DNA of 53,930 bases from an uncultured Sphingomonas sp. (GTDB lineage Bacteria; Pseudomonadota; Alphaproteobacteria; Sphingomonadales; Sphingomonadaceae): positions 1 to 53,930 of the forward strand of contig CADCVY010000065.1 in NCBI GenBank assembly GCA_902806275.1, written 5' to 3'. The stretch's first letter is position 1. Each line of letters opens with the position of its first letter. Shown here piece after piece: positions 37,175-45,161 of this stretch. The notes below the pieces were generated by a model. It was not told where the DNA came from and did not search any database. It was given only the letters and a program-made list of their open reading frames with translations. A program made the position numbers and the translations under genes.

Positions 37175-38544
37175 GCACGGCGCCAGCTGGTGCCCTGGGG
37201 TCCGTCTTCGAGGAGAATGCCCACGGCTTCGAGCTCGTCACGGATACGGTCGGCACTAGCAAAATCCCGTGCTTGCTTGGCGGAAGCGCGCTCAGCGATG
37301 CGATCCTGAACTTGTTGCTCTGATGGACCGATCGTGCCCCGTGCAACCACCGTATCCGGCTCGTCGAAGATGTCTGCACGAGCAGTGACCCGTCCCTTCG
37401 CCCAATCGTCGCCCGTTTGCTGCAGAAAACCAAGCAAGTTTGCACTCGCTTTGAGCAAACCCGGATCCTCGATTTGCATCAGCCTCGACATCGCGAGCGG
37501 CGTGTTCAAATCGTCCCTGAGCGCGTCAACAACACCCTCGTGCGGCTCGCGAGAGTCGGCATCTCCGATGATCCGGTAGAGTCGATCGAGATTTGCTTTG
37601 GCCCGGGCAATGACCTCATTAGTCCAGGCCAGGGGCTGGCGGTAATGCGCCGACAGCAATGCCAGCCGCAGCGTCTCCCCCTTGTGCCCTTGCACCAGCA
37701 GCTCGGTGGGCGTCACGATGTTCCCCACCGACTTCGACATCTTCTCCGCGCCCATGTCGACGAAGCCGTTGTGCACCCAGTAACGGGCGAGCGGCGCGCC
37801 GGCGTGGGCGCAGCGGCTTTGGGCAATTTCGTTCTCGTGATGAGGGAAGATGAGGTCGAGCCCGCCGCCGTGGATGTCGATCGTCTCGCCGAGATGCGCG
37901 CGGATCATCGCCGAGCATTCGATGTGCCAGCCGGGGCGTCCCCTGCCCCACGGGCTGTCCCAGCCGATCACGCCCGCATCGCTCGGCTTCCACAGCACGA
38001 AGTCCGCCGGATCGCGCTTGTAGGGCGCAACCTCGACCCGCGCGCCGGCGAGCATGGCATCGCGGTCGCGCCGGCTGAGCGCGCCATAGTCCGCGTCGGA
38101 CGGCACGTTGAACAGGAGGTGGCCGTCGGCGGCATAGGCATTGCCGCGCTCCACCAGCCGCTCGATCATGGCGATCATCGGCCCAATTTCGGCGGTCGCA
38201 TGCGGCGCGATGTCGGAATCGCGGACGCCGAGCGCGCGCATGTCTTCGAGGTAATAGCGTTCGTACCGCTCGGTGATCACCGCCGGATCGACGCCCTCCG
38301 CCTCCGCTGCGGCGATGATCTTGTCATCGACGTCGGTGATGTTGCGCGCATAGACCAGGCTGTCCTCGCCATAGGTGTGCCGCAACAGCCGGGCGAGCAT
38401 ATCGAACACCACCGCCGGCCGCGCATTGCCGATGTGGGCGCGGCCGTGGACGGTGGGCCCGCACACATACATGGTGATGCGCTTCGGATCGGCGGGCACG
38501 AACTCGCGCTTCTCACGCGCCATGGTGTCGTAGAGGCGGATCAC
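37171..38544 (-). CDS. cysS: Cysteinyl-tRNA synthetase
   Basis: [66 protein letters not shown] start overlapping cvpA stop. Confidence 0.96.
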   Translation of the reverse strand: MIRLYDTMAREKREFVPADPKRITMYVCGPTVHGRAHIGNARPAVVFDMLARLLRHTYGEDSLVYARNITDVDDKIIAAAEAEGVDPAVITERYERYYLEDMRALGVRDSDIAPHATAEIGPMIAMIERLVERGNAYAADGHLLFNVPSDADYGALSRRDRDAMLAGARVEVAPYKRDPADFVLWKPSDAGVIGWDSPWGRGRPGWHIECSAMIRAHLGETIDIHGGGLDLIFPHHENEIAQSRCAHAGAPLARYWVHNGFVDMGAEKMSKSVGNIVTPTELLVQGHKGETLRLALLSAHYRQPLAWTNEVIARAKANLDRLYRIIGDADSREPHEGVVDALRDDLNTPLAMSRLMQIEDPGLLKASANLLGFLQQTGDDWAKGRVTARADIFDEPDTVVARGTIGPSEQQVQDRIAERASAKQARDFASADRIRDELEAVGILLEDGPQGTSWRRA

Positions 38545-39068
38545 CCTTCCTCTCCCACTGGCCGCGGTTGCAGCCGCCGGGCCTGGACCCAGTCGACGAT
38601 CGCTCGGCCGCTGGCGTTCAGCAGTGGATAGGTGCGGGAAGTCGTCATCCACTTGGGCCGCTCAGCCTGCGGTCCGTAGACCATGTCGGTGGCGAGGTTG
38701 GCCAGCAGGAAAAACAGGGTCACGCCAAGCAGCCCCTTGAGCGCGCCGAAGCCGCCGCCGAGCACGCGGTCGAACGGACCGAGGACCCGCGACCGCCGCG
38801 TCCGCCCGCCGATTGACCTGGCGAGCAGCTTGACCAGCAGGAAGCTCGGGATGAACAGGATCGCGAAGGCCAGCACCGCGGCACCGGCCGGGCTGTCGGT
38901 AGCGGTGCCGGTCATGCCTTCCCACAACTGGGTGTGGAACAGCTTCAGCATGGCGATCGCCACCACCCAAGCCAGCAGGGAGATCACCTCGTGCACGAAC
39001 CCGCGCACGAAGCCGACGGCGGCGCCGCCGATCAGGAGCAGAAAGACAAAGACGTCCAGTGCGGTCAC
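38541..39068 (-). CDS. CvpA family protein
   Basis: VTALDVFVFLLLIGGAAVGFVRGFVHEVISLLAWVVAI...GGGFGALKGLLGVTLFFLLANL. Confidence 0.9.
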   Translation of the reverse strand: MTALDVFVFLLLIGGAAVGFVRGFVHEVISLLAWVVAIAMLKLFHTQLWEGMTGTATDSPAGAAVLAFAILFIPSFLLVKLLARSIGGRTRRSRVLGPFDRVLGGGFGALKGLLGVTLFFLLANLATDMVYGPQAERPKWMTTSRTYPLLNASGRAIVDWVQARRLQPRPVGEEG

Positions 39069-39093
39069 GCGCGTTCGGCTAGCGGACGGGCAA

Positions 39094-40455
39094 TCAACGC
39101 GCCAGTAGCTGGTCCACCAGGCCGCGCAGGTTGGCGAATTCGGCCAGCCGCAACCCCTCCCCTTTGACGCCCTTGGGCACCCAGGCGGTCTCGAAGCCGA
39201 GCTTGGCCGCTTCCTTGAGCCGGAGTGCCGCATGGGCGACCGGCCGGATTTCGCCCGAGAGCGCAATCTCCCCCAGCACCACGCATTCACTTGGGACCGG
39301 GCGCTCCGACATCGCAGATACCAGAGCGGCCGCGACCGCCAGGTCGGCGGCGGGGTCCTGCAGGCGGTAGCCGCCGGCGACGTTGAGATAGACTTCCGCG
39401 GTGGCGAAGCTGATTCCGCAGCGCGCTTCGAGTACGGCCAGGATCATCGCCAGCCGCCCGCTGTCCCAGCCAACGGCCGCGCGCCGCGGCGTCGCCCCAC
39501 TCGCCAGCCGAACCGTTAGCGCCTGAATCTCGACCAGCACCGGCCGCGAGCCTTCCATTGCCGGGAACACACTGGTGCCGCTGACCGGCTCGCCGCGGTG
39601 GGTCAGGAACAAGGCCGACGGGTTCGGCACCTCCGTCAGCCCCGCACCTTCCATCGCGAACACGCCGATCTCGTCGGTGCCGCCGAAGCGGTTCTTGATG
39701 GCACGCAGGATGCGGTACTGGTGGCTGCGCTCGCCTTCGAAGCTGAGCACGGTGTCGACCATATGCTCCAGCACGCGCGGCCCGGCGATGCTGCCGTCCT
39801 TGGTGACGTGGCCGACCAGCACCACCGCGGTGCCGCGCTCCTTGGCGAAGCGCACCAGCTCCTGCGCCGAGGCGCGGACCTGGCTGACCGTACCGGGGGC
39901 GCCCTCGATCAGGTCGGAGTGCATCGTCTGGATGGAATCGATGATCAGCAGCGCCGGCGCGTGGTCGCCGACAGTCGTCAGGATATCGCGCACCGAGGTC
40001 GCGGCGGCCAGCCGCACCGGCGCTCCGCCCAGCCCCAACCGGACCGCCCGCAGCCGCACCTGCTCGGCCGACTCCTCGCCTGACACATAGATCACCGGCC
40101 GCCCGCTGTTCGCCAGCCGCGCCGCGACCTGCAGCAGCAGGGTCGACTTGCCGATGCCGGGATCGCCGCCGACCAGCATCGCCGATCCTGGCACGATGCC
40201 GCCGCCGACCGCGCGGTCGAATTCGGCCAGCCCGCTCGGCAGCCGCTCCGGCAAAGCGGTCGGCGTATCGAGACCGACCAGCGCAATGCTCCGCCCGCCG
40301 CCCTGCAGATTGTGCTTGGCCGCGAAGATGCTCGACACCTCCGCTGCCTCTTGCACCAAGGTGTTCCACTCGGCGCAGTCGGCGCACTGCCCCTGCCAGC
40401 GGTTCGCCACCGACCCGCACGCCTGGCACACATATTTGGTCTTCGGCTTAGCCAT
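39094..40455 (-). CDS. radA: DNA repair protein RadA
   Basis: YVCQACGSVANRWQGQCADCAEWNTL; GDPGIGKSTLLLQVAARLA; KNRFGGTDEIGVFAMEGAGL; C-terminal Lon-like region. Confidence 0.96.
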   Translation of the reverse strand: MAKPKTKYVCQACGSVANRWQGQCADCAEWNTLVQEAAEVSSIFAAKHNLQGGGRSIALVGLDTPTALPERLPSGLAEFDRAVGGGIVPGSAMLVGGDPGIGKSTLLLQVAARLANSGRPVIYVSGEESAEQVRLRAVRLGLGGAPVRLAAATSVRDILTTVGDHAPALLIIDSIQTMHSDLIEGAPGTVSQVRASAQELVRFAKERGTAVVLVGHVTKDGSIAGPRVLEHMVDTVLSFEGERSHQYRILRAIKNRFGGTDEIGVFAMEGAGLTEVPNPSALFLTHRGEPVSGTSVFPAMEGSRPVLVEIQALTVRLASGATPRRAAVGWDSGRLAMILAVLEARCGISFATAEVYLNVAGGYRLQDPAADLAVAAALVSAMSERPVPSECVVLGEIALSGEIRPVAHAALRLKEAAKLGFETAWVPKGVKGEGLRLAEFANLRGLVDQLLAR

Positions 40456-40549
40456 CGTGGCTTAGGTCTAAAGTCTGCCAGCACAAGCGCAACAGCCGTC
40501 CGGCCCGTTCGTTAGGCGAACGCAATCAAGCACAATCGGGAGAGCGACG

Positions 40550-41425
40550 ATGCCCTACGCACGCGCAAAAGACGGCACCCACCTCTATTACAAGGACTGG
40601 GGCCGCGGCGCTCCCGTCGCGCTGATCCATGGCTGGCCGCTAACTTCGGACACCTGGGACCCCGTAGCTCTGAAGCTCGTCGAGGCAGGCCATCGCTGCA
40701 TCTCCCCCGACCGCCGCGGCTTCGGCCGCTCCGACCAGCCGTGGGACGGCTACGACTACGACACGTTCACGGACGATCTCGCCGCGGTGCTCCACGACGC
40801 CGGCGTGCGCGAACCGGTGTCGCTGGTCGGCTTTTCGATGGGCGGTGGCGAGGTTGCCCGCTTCGTCCGCACCCAAGGGCGGCAGCGCGTTCGCAAGGCG
40901 GCGCTGGTCGGGTCGGTCGTACCCTACATGCTCAAGACCGAGGACAATCCCAACGGTGTCGACCAGTCGACGTTTGATCAGATGGCCGAGGGGATTACCA
41001 AGGACCGGGCCGATTTCTTCAAGGACTTCGCCAAGAGCTTCTATGGCAACGGCGTGATCTCCCATCCGGTCAGCGATGCGGTGCTGGACGATTTCTGGCG
41101 TCAGGCGATGATGGCCGGCCTGCGGCCGACGCTGGCGGCCGCGAAGGCATTTGCAAGCACCGACTTCCGGCCCGACCTTCGCGCCTTCGAAGGGATCGAT
41201 ACGCTGGTGATCCACGGCACGTCCGACTCGACGGTACCGATCGACGCCACGGCGCGCGAGGTCGCCAAGCGGGTGCCCGGCGCCAATCTGATCGAATATG
41301 ATGGCAGCGCCCACGGCGTGTTCGCCACCGACACCGAGCGGCTGTGCAAGGACCTGCTGGAATTTCTCGGCGGCGGCGCGCAGGCCGGCGCGTCGCAGGG
41401 CCGCCGGGAGGAGCGCGCCTACTAG
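40550..41425 (+). CDS. Alpha/beta hydrolase (non-heme chloroperoxidase-like)
   Basis: GTHLYYKDWGRGAPVALIHGWPLTSDTWDP; SLVGFSMGGGEVARFV; DTLVIHGTSDSTVPI. Confidence 0.9.
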   Translation: MPYARAKDGTHLYYKDWGRGAPVALIHGWPLTSDTWDPVALKLVEAGHRCISPDRRGFGRSDQPWDGYDYDTFTDDLAAVLHDAGVREPVSLVGFSMGGGEVARFVRTQGRQRVRKAALVGSVVPYMLKTEDNPNGVDQSTFDQMAEGITKDRADFFKDFAKSFYGNGVISHPVSDAVLDDFWRQAMMAGLRPTLAAAKAFASTDFRPDLRAFEGIDTLVIHGTSDSTVPIDATAREVAKRVPGANLIEYDGSAHGVFATDTERLCKDLLEFLGGGAQAGASQGRREERAY

Positions 41426-41483
41426 GCGGCCGGGCAGCAGGGCAGCAGCAGCAGGTTCGCTGCCCTGACCGCAATCGCCTGTT

Positions 41484-42761
41484 ATGGGCGATTCGATGAG
41501 CACCCATCCCCTCGCGCCGTTCGGCATGCCGCTGGAGTTCGTCCTGTTCGGCCTGACGCTGCTTGGCGTCGCCTTTTTCCACAAGCGCGCGCTAACGATC
41601 ACACTCGTCGGCCTGGCCGCGATCCTGGCGTTTGAGACCTTCGTCACCGCTTATCCAACCGGACGGGGCGCCGATGCGTTTCTGGCCCACCTGCGCCACG
41701 AGTGGGTACTGATCGCCAACCTGTTCCTGCTGCTGGTCGGCTTCGAAGTGCTGTCGAACCAGTTCGAGCGCAGCAACGTCTCCGACCACCTGCCCAACCG
41801 GCTGCCCGACGACTGGACGGGCGGTCTGGCGCTGCTGGCCATCGTCTTCGTGCTGGCGGCCTTCCTCGACAATATCGCGGCAGCGGTGCTCGGCGGAGTG
41901 ATGGCGCGCCACGTCTACCGTGGCCGCGTCAGCGTCGGTTACCTTGCCGCCCTTGTGGCAGCCTCCAACGCCGGCGGCGCCGGCAGTGTTATCGGCGATA
42001 CAACGACGACGATGATGTGGCTCAACGGCGTCTCGCCCCTGACCGTCCTGCCCGCTTATGTCGCAGCCGTTGCCGCGTTCCTGGTTTTCGGCCCGTTGGC
42101 GGCTCGTGCTCAGCACCGGGTGCAGCCAATCCTTGCCGACGACGAGCCGGGTAATCCGCTGATGTGGCGGCAGATCTGGATTGTGGCCTTCATTCTTGTC
42201 GCCGCCGTGGCGGCCAACGTGCTTGCGACCACGCTCAGCGACGGCGAAGAAACGGCGCCATGGCTTGGTCTCGCGCTTTGGGCTGCCATTCTCCTGACCA
42301 GCCTGGTCAACAAGCCGGACTGGTCCGTGACCAAGCCTGGTGCTAAGGGCGCCCTGTTCCTGGTGTCCCTGGTCGCAGCCGCGTCGCTTATGCCGCTCAA
42401 GGGCCTGCCGGAGCCGTCGTGGCAAACGGCGTTCGGCCTTGGCCTGCTGTCGTCGGTGTTCGACAACATCCCGCTCACCGCGCTGGCCCTCCGACAGGGC
42501 GGCTACGACTGGGCCCTGCTGTCCTTCGCGGTCGGCTTCGGCGGGTCGATGGTGTGGTTCGGATCGTCGGCCGGGGTCGCCCTCACCAACCTGTATCCCG
42601 AAGGGCGCTCGGTCTGGAAGTGGATCAAGCAAGGCTGGTTCGTACCGGTCGGCTATGTCGTCGGCTTCTTCGTCATGCTCCTGCTGCTCGGCTGGAAGCC
42701 GACGTACGAGCGAGGAATGGAGGCGCCCGCGCCCGTTGCCGGGCCCCCACCCCATAGCTAG
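41484..42761 (+). CDS. Ion transporter of the ArsB/NhaD/citrate-transporter superfamily
   Basis: LLVGFEVLSNQFERSNVSDHLP; FLDNIAAAVLGGVMARHVY; AASNAGGAGSVIGDTTTTMMW; SSVFDNIPLTALALRQGG. Confidence 0.85.
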   Translation: MGDSMSTHPLAPFGMPLEFVLFGLTLLGVAFFHKRALTITLVGLAAILAFETFVTAYPTGRGADAFLAHLRHEWVLIANLFLLLVGFEVLSNQFERSNVSDHLPNRLPDDWTGGLALLAIVFVLAAFLDNIAAAVLGGVMARHVYRGRVSVGYLAALVAASNAGGAGSVIGDTTTTMMWLNGVSPLTVLPAYVAAVAAFLVFGPLAARAQHRVQPILADDEPGNPLMWRQIWIVAFILVAAVAANVLATTLSDGEETAPWLGLALWAAILLTSLVNKPDWSVTKPGAKGALFLVSLVAAASLMPLKGLPEPSWQTAFGLGLLSSVFDNIPLTALALRQGGYDWALLSFAVGFGGSMVWFGSSAGVALTNLYPEGRSVWKWIKQGWFVPVGYVVGFFVMLLLLGWKPTYERGMEAPAPVAGPPPHS

Positions 42762-42770
42762 GCCGCGTCG

Positions 42771-44048
42771 GTGAGCCTGCTCCCCGAACCCTTCCGCATT
42801 CCCGATTTCCGCGCCTACTGGCTGGCCCGGCTGGCCACCACCGTGGCGCAAATGGCGATGGTGATCGTCATCGGTTGGCAGGTCTACGACATCTCCCGCC
42901 AAACGATGAGCGTCGGCGATGCGGCTTTCCAGCTGGGACTGGTCGGGCTGGTGCAGTTCGTGCCCTTGTTCCTGCTCACCCCGGTCAGCGGCTGGGTCGC
43001 CGACCGGCTCGACCGGCGGCATGTGGCGCGAGCGGTGATCCTGCTTGAGATGCTCTGTGCGCTGGTCCTGTTCGGCGCGACCTACAGCGACAGAATCGAC
43101 CTGCCGGTCCTGTTCGGCGTTGCGGCACTGCTTGGCGTCGCCCGCGCGTTTGCCGGACCGGCGCTCGGCGCGCTCGCCCCCAACCTGGTGCCGCGCGAGC
43201 TGCTGCCGCGCGCTATCGCGCTCAGCTCCACCGCCTGGCAGTCGGGGGCCATCGCCGGCCCGGCCATCGGCGGCATCCTCTACGACATCTCGGCCCACCT
43301 GCCCTATGCGGTGAGCGCGGTGCTGTTCGCCTTTTCCGCGGCCTGCCTGTTCCTGATCGGCCCGATCGCGCGCGCCACCATCGAACCAGGCGGGCCGATC
43401 CAGCGGATGATCGAGGGACTGCGCTACGTCTGCCGGAACGGATTCGTGCTCGGAGCCATCACGCTCGACTTGTTCGCCGTGCTGCTCGGTGGGGCGACGG
43501 CGATGCTGCCGGTCTACGCCCGCGACATCCTCCAGGTGGGCGCCCAGGGACTTGGTCCACTTCGCGCTGCGCCGGCGATCGGCGCCACGCTGACAGCGAT
43601 TTATTTTTCGATTCGGCCAATCAAGACCAACGTCGGGGTGAAGATGCTGTGGGCGGTCGCCGTGTTCGGTGCCGCGACGGCGGTCTTCGGCCTGTCCACC
43701 TCCTACGTCCTGTCGCTCGCCATGCTGGCGCTGCTGGGATCGGCTGACATGTTCTCCGTCTACATCCGCCAGTCGCTCATCCAACTGCACACGCCCGACG
43801 AGATGCGCGGCCGGGTCGGGGCTGCCTCGACGCTGGCGATCTCCGCCTCCAACGAGCTTGGCGAGGCCCGCAGTGGCTTCACGGCGGCCCTGCTCGGACC
43901 GGTAGCTGCGACCGTGGCCGGCGGCGTCGCGGCGGTCGTCGTCACAGCCTTGTGGGCGCGCTACTTTCCCGAACTGCGCCGAGCCCGCACGTTCGACCTG
44001 CCGGAGCCTGCCCCGGAAAAGCCGCCAATAGTCACCGGCGGGGTTTGA
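42771..44048 (+). CDS. MFS transporter (EntS/DHA3-like)
   Basis: FRIPDFRAYWLARLATTVAQMAMVIVIGWQVYDISRQ; VSGWVADRLDRRHVARAVILLEML; QSLIQLHTPDEMRGRVGAASTLAISASNELGEARSG; GTG start. Confidence 0.9.
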   Translation: MSLLPEPFRIPDFRAYWLARLATTVAQMAMVIVIGWQVYDISRQTMSVGDAAFQLGLVGLVQFVPLFLLTPVSGWVADRLDRRHVARAVILLEMLCALVLFGATYSDRIDLPVLFGVAALLGVARAFAGPALGALAPNLVPRELLPRAIALSSTAWQSGAIAGPAIGGILYDISAHLPYAVSAVLFAFSAACLFLIGPIARATIEPGGPIQRMIEGLRYVCRNGFVLGAITLDLFAVLLGGATAMLPVYARDILQVGAQGLGPLRAAPAIGATLTAIYFSIRPIKTNVGVKMLWAVAVFGAATAVFGLSTSYVLSLAMLALLGSADMFSVYIRQSLIQLHTPDEMRGRVGAASTLAISASNELGEARSGFTAALLGPVAATVAGGVAAVVVTALWARYFPELRRARTFDLPEPAPEKPPIVTGGV

Positions 44049-44126
44049 CGCTGTTCACCGGCCCGTGCCCCTCCCATATACGCCGCCGCACGTCAGCCTC
44101 CCCTCCCCCTCCAGGAGATAGCATCC

Positions 44127-45053
44127 ATGAAAGCCGCCAGCATTCTCGAGACCATCGGCAACACTCCGGTTGTGCGTATCAACCGCCTGTTCGGCGACGG
44201 CGCCGAAGTTTGGATCAAGCAGGAACGGGCCAATCCCGGCGGCTCGATCAAGGACCGCATCGCCTTGGCGATGGTCGAGGACGCGGAGCGATCGGGAACG
44301 CTGAAGCCGGGCGGCACCATCGTCGAACCGACATCCGGCAACACGGGGATCGGCCTGGCGATGGTCGCGGCCGTTAAAGGCTACAAGCTCGTCCTGGTGA
44401 TGCCCGAAAGCATGAGCCTCGAGCGGCGGCGGCTGATGCTCGCGTTCGGCGCGACCTTCGACCTGACGCCCCGCGAGAAAGGCATGAAGGGCGCCATCGC
44501 CCGGGCTGAGGAGATCGTCGGCTCGACCGGCGGTGCGTGGATGCCGCAGCAATTCGAGAACCCCGCCAATCTCGAGATCCACCGCCGCACCACCGCGCAG
44601 GAGATCCTCCGGGATTTCGCCGACAACCCGCCGCGGGCGCTGATCACCGGGGTCGGCACAGGCGGTCACATCACGGCCGCGGCTGAGGTCTTGAAGCAGC
44701 AATGGCCGGACCTGCAGGTGTTCGCGGTCGAGCCGACGCTGTCGCCGGTGTTGTCCGGCGGCGAGCCGGGCCCGCACCCGATCCAGGGCATCGGCGCTGG
44801 CTTTGTGCCGGGGATCATGGACACGGGCCTGCTCGACGGCATCATCCAGGTCGATCCAAACGACGCGAAGGAAATGGCGCGCCGGTCGGCAAGAGAGGAA
44901 GGCACCCTGGTCGGCATTTCGTCGGGAGCGACGCTCGCCGCCATCGCTCAGAAGCTACCGGAGCTTGGCGACAACCCGCGTGTCCTCGGCTTCAATTACG
45001 ACACCGGCGAGCGCTATCTGTCGGTACCCGATTTCCTTCCCGAACAAGCTTAA
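44127..45053 (+). CDS. cysK: Cysteine synthase A
   Basis: [84 protein letters not shown]. Confidence 0.95.
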   Translation: MKAASILETIGNTPVVRINRLFGDGAEVWIKQERANPGGSIKDRIALAMVEDAERSGTLKPGGTIVEPTSGNTGIGLAMVAAVKGYKLVLVMPESMSLERRRLMLAFGATFDLTPREKGMKGAIARAEEIVGSTGGAWMPQQFENPANLEIHRRTTAQEILRDFADNPPRALITGVGTGGHITAAAEVLKQQWPDLQVFAVEPTLSPVLSGGEPGPHPIQGIGAGFVPGIMDTGLLDGIIQVDPNDAKEMARRSAREEGTLVGISSGATLAAIAQKLPELGDNPRVLGFNYDTGERYLSVPDFLPEQA

Positions 45054-45104
45054 GCGGCCGCTAACCGCATTCGTTCGGCTGCCGGTTAACCCGCCGGGCC
45101 TAAA

Positions 45105-45156
45105 CCTCACAGCGGGGGCGTACATCCGGGTAAATTCCGCGCGGACCGCTGTGAGG
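45105..45156 (+). promoter_or_regulatory. Candidate RBS-sequestering hairpin
   Basis: CCTCACAGCGG (45105-45115) and perfect complement CCGCTGTGAGG (45146-45156); arm 2 contains the GAGG Shine-Dalgarno 5 nt before the ATG at 45162. Confidence 0.65.
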
Positions 45157-45161
45157 ACATT

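Noticed and set aside
37417-38631. 404-aa plus-strand ORF
   Set aside because: Antisense to cysS, which is unambiguous.
41592-43790. 732-aa minus-strand ORF spanning two plus-strand genes
   Set aside because: Antisense shadow of the ArsB/NhaD-like transporter and MFS genes; composition is His/Gln/Arg/Asp-rich low-complexity typical of high-GC frame artefacts.
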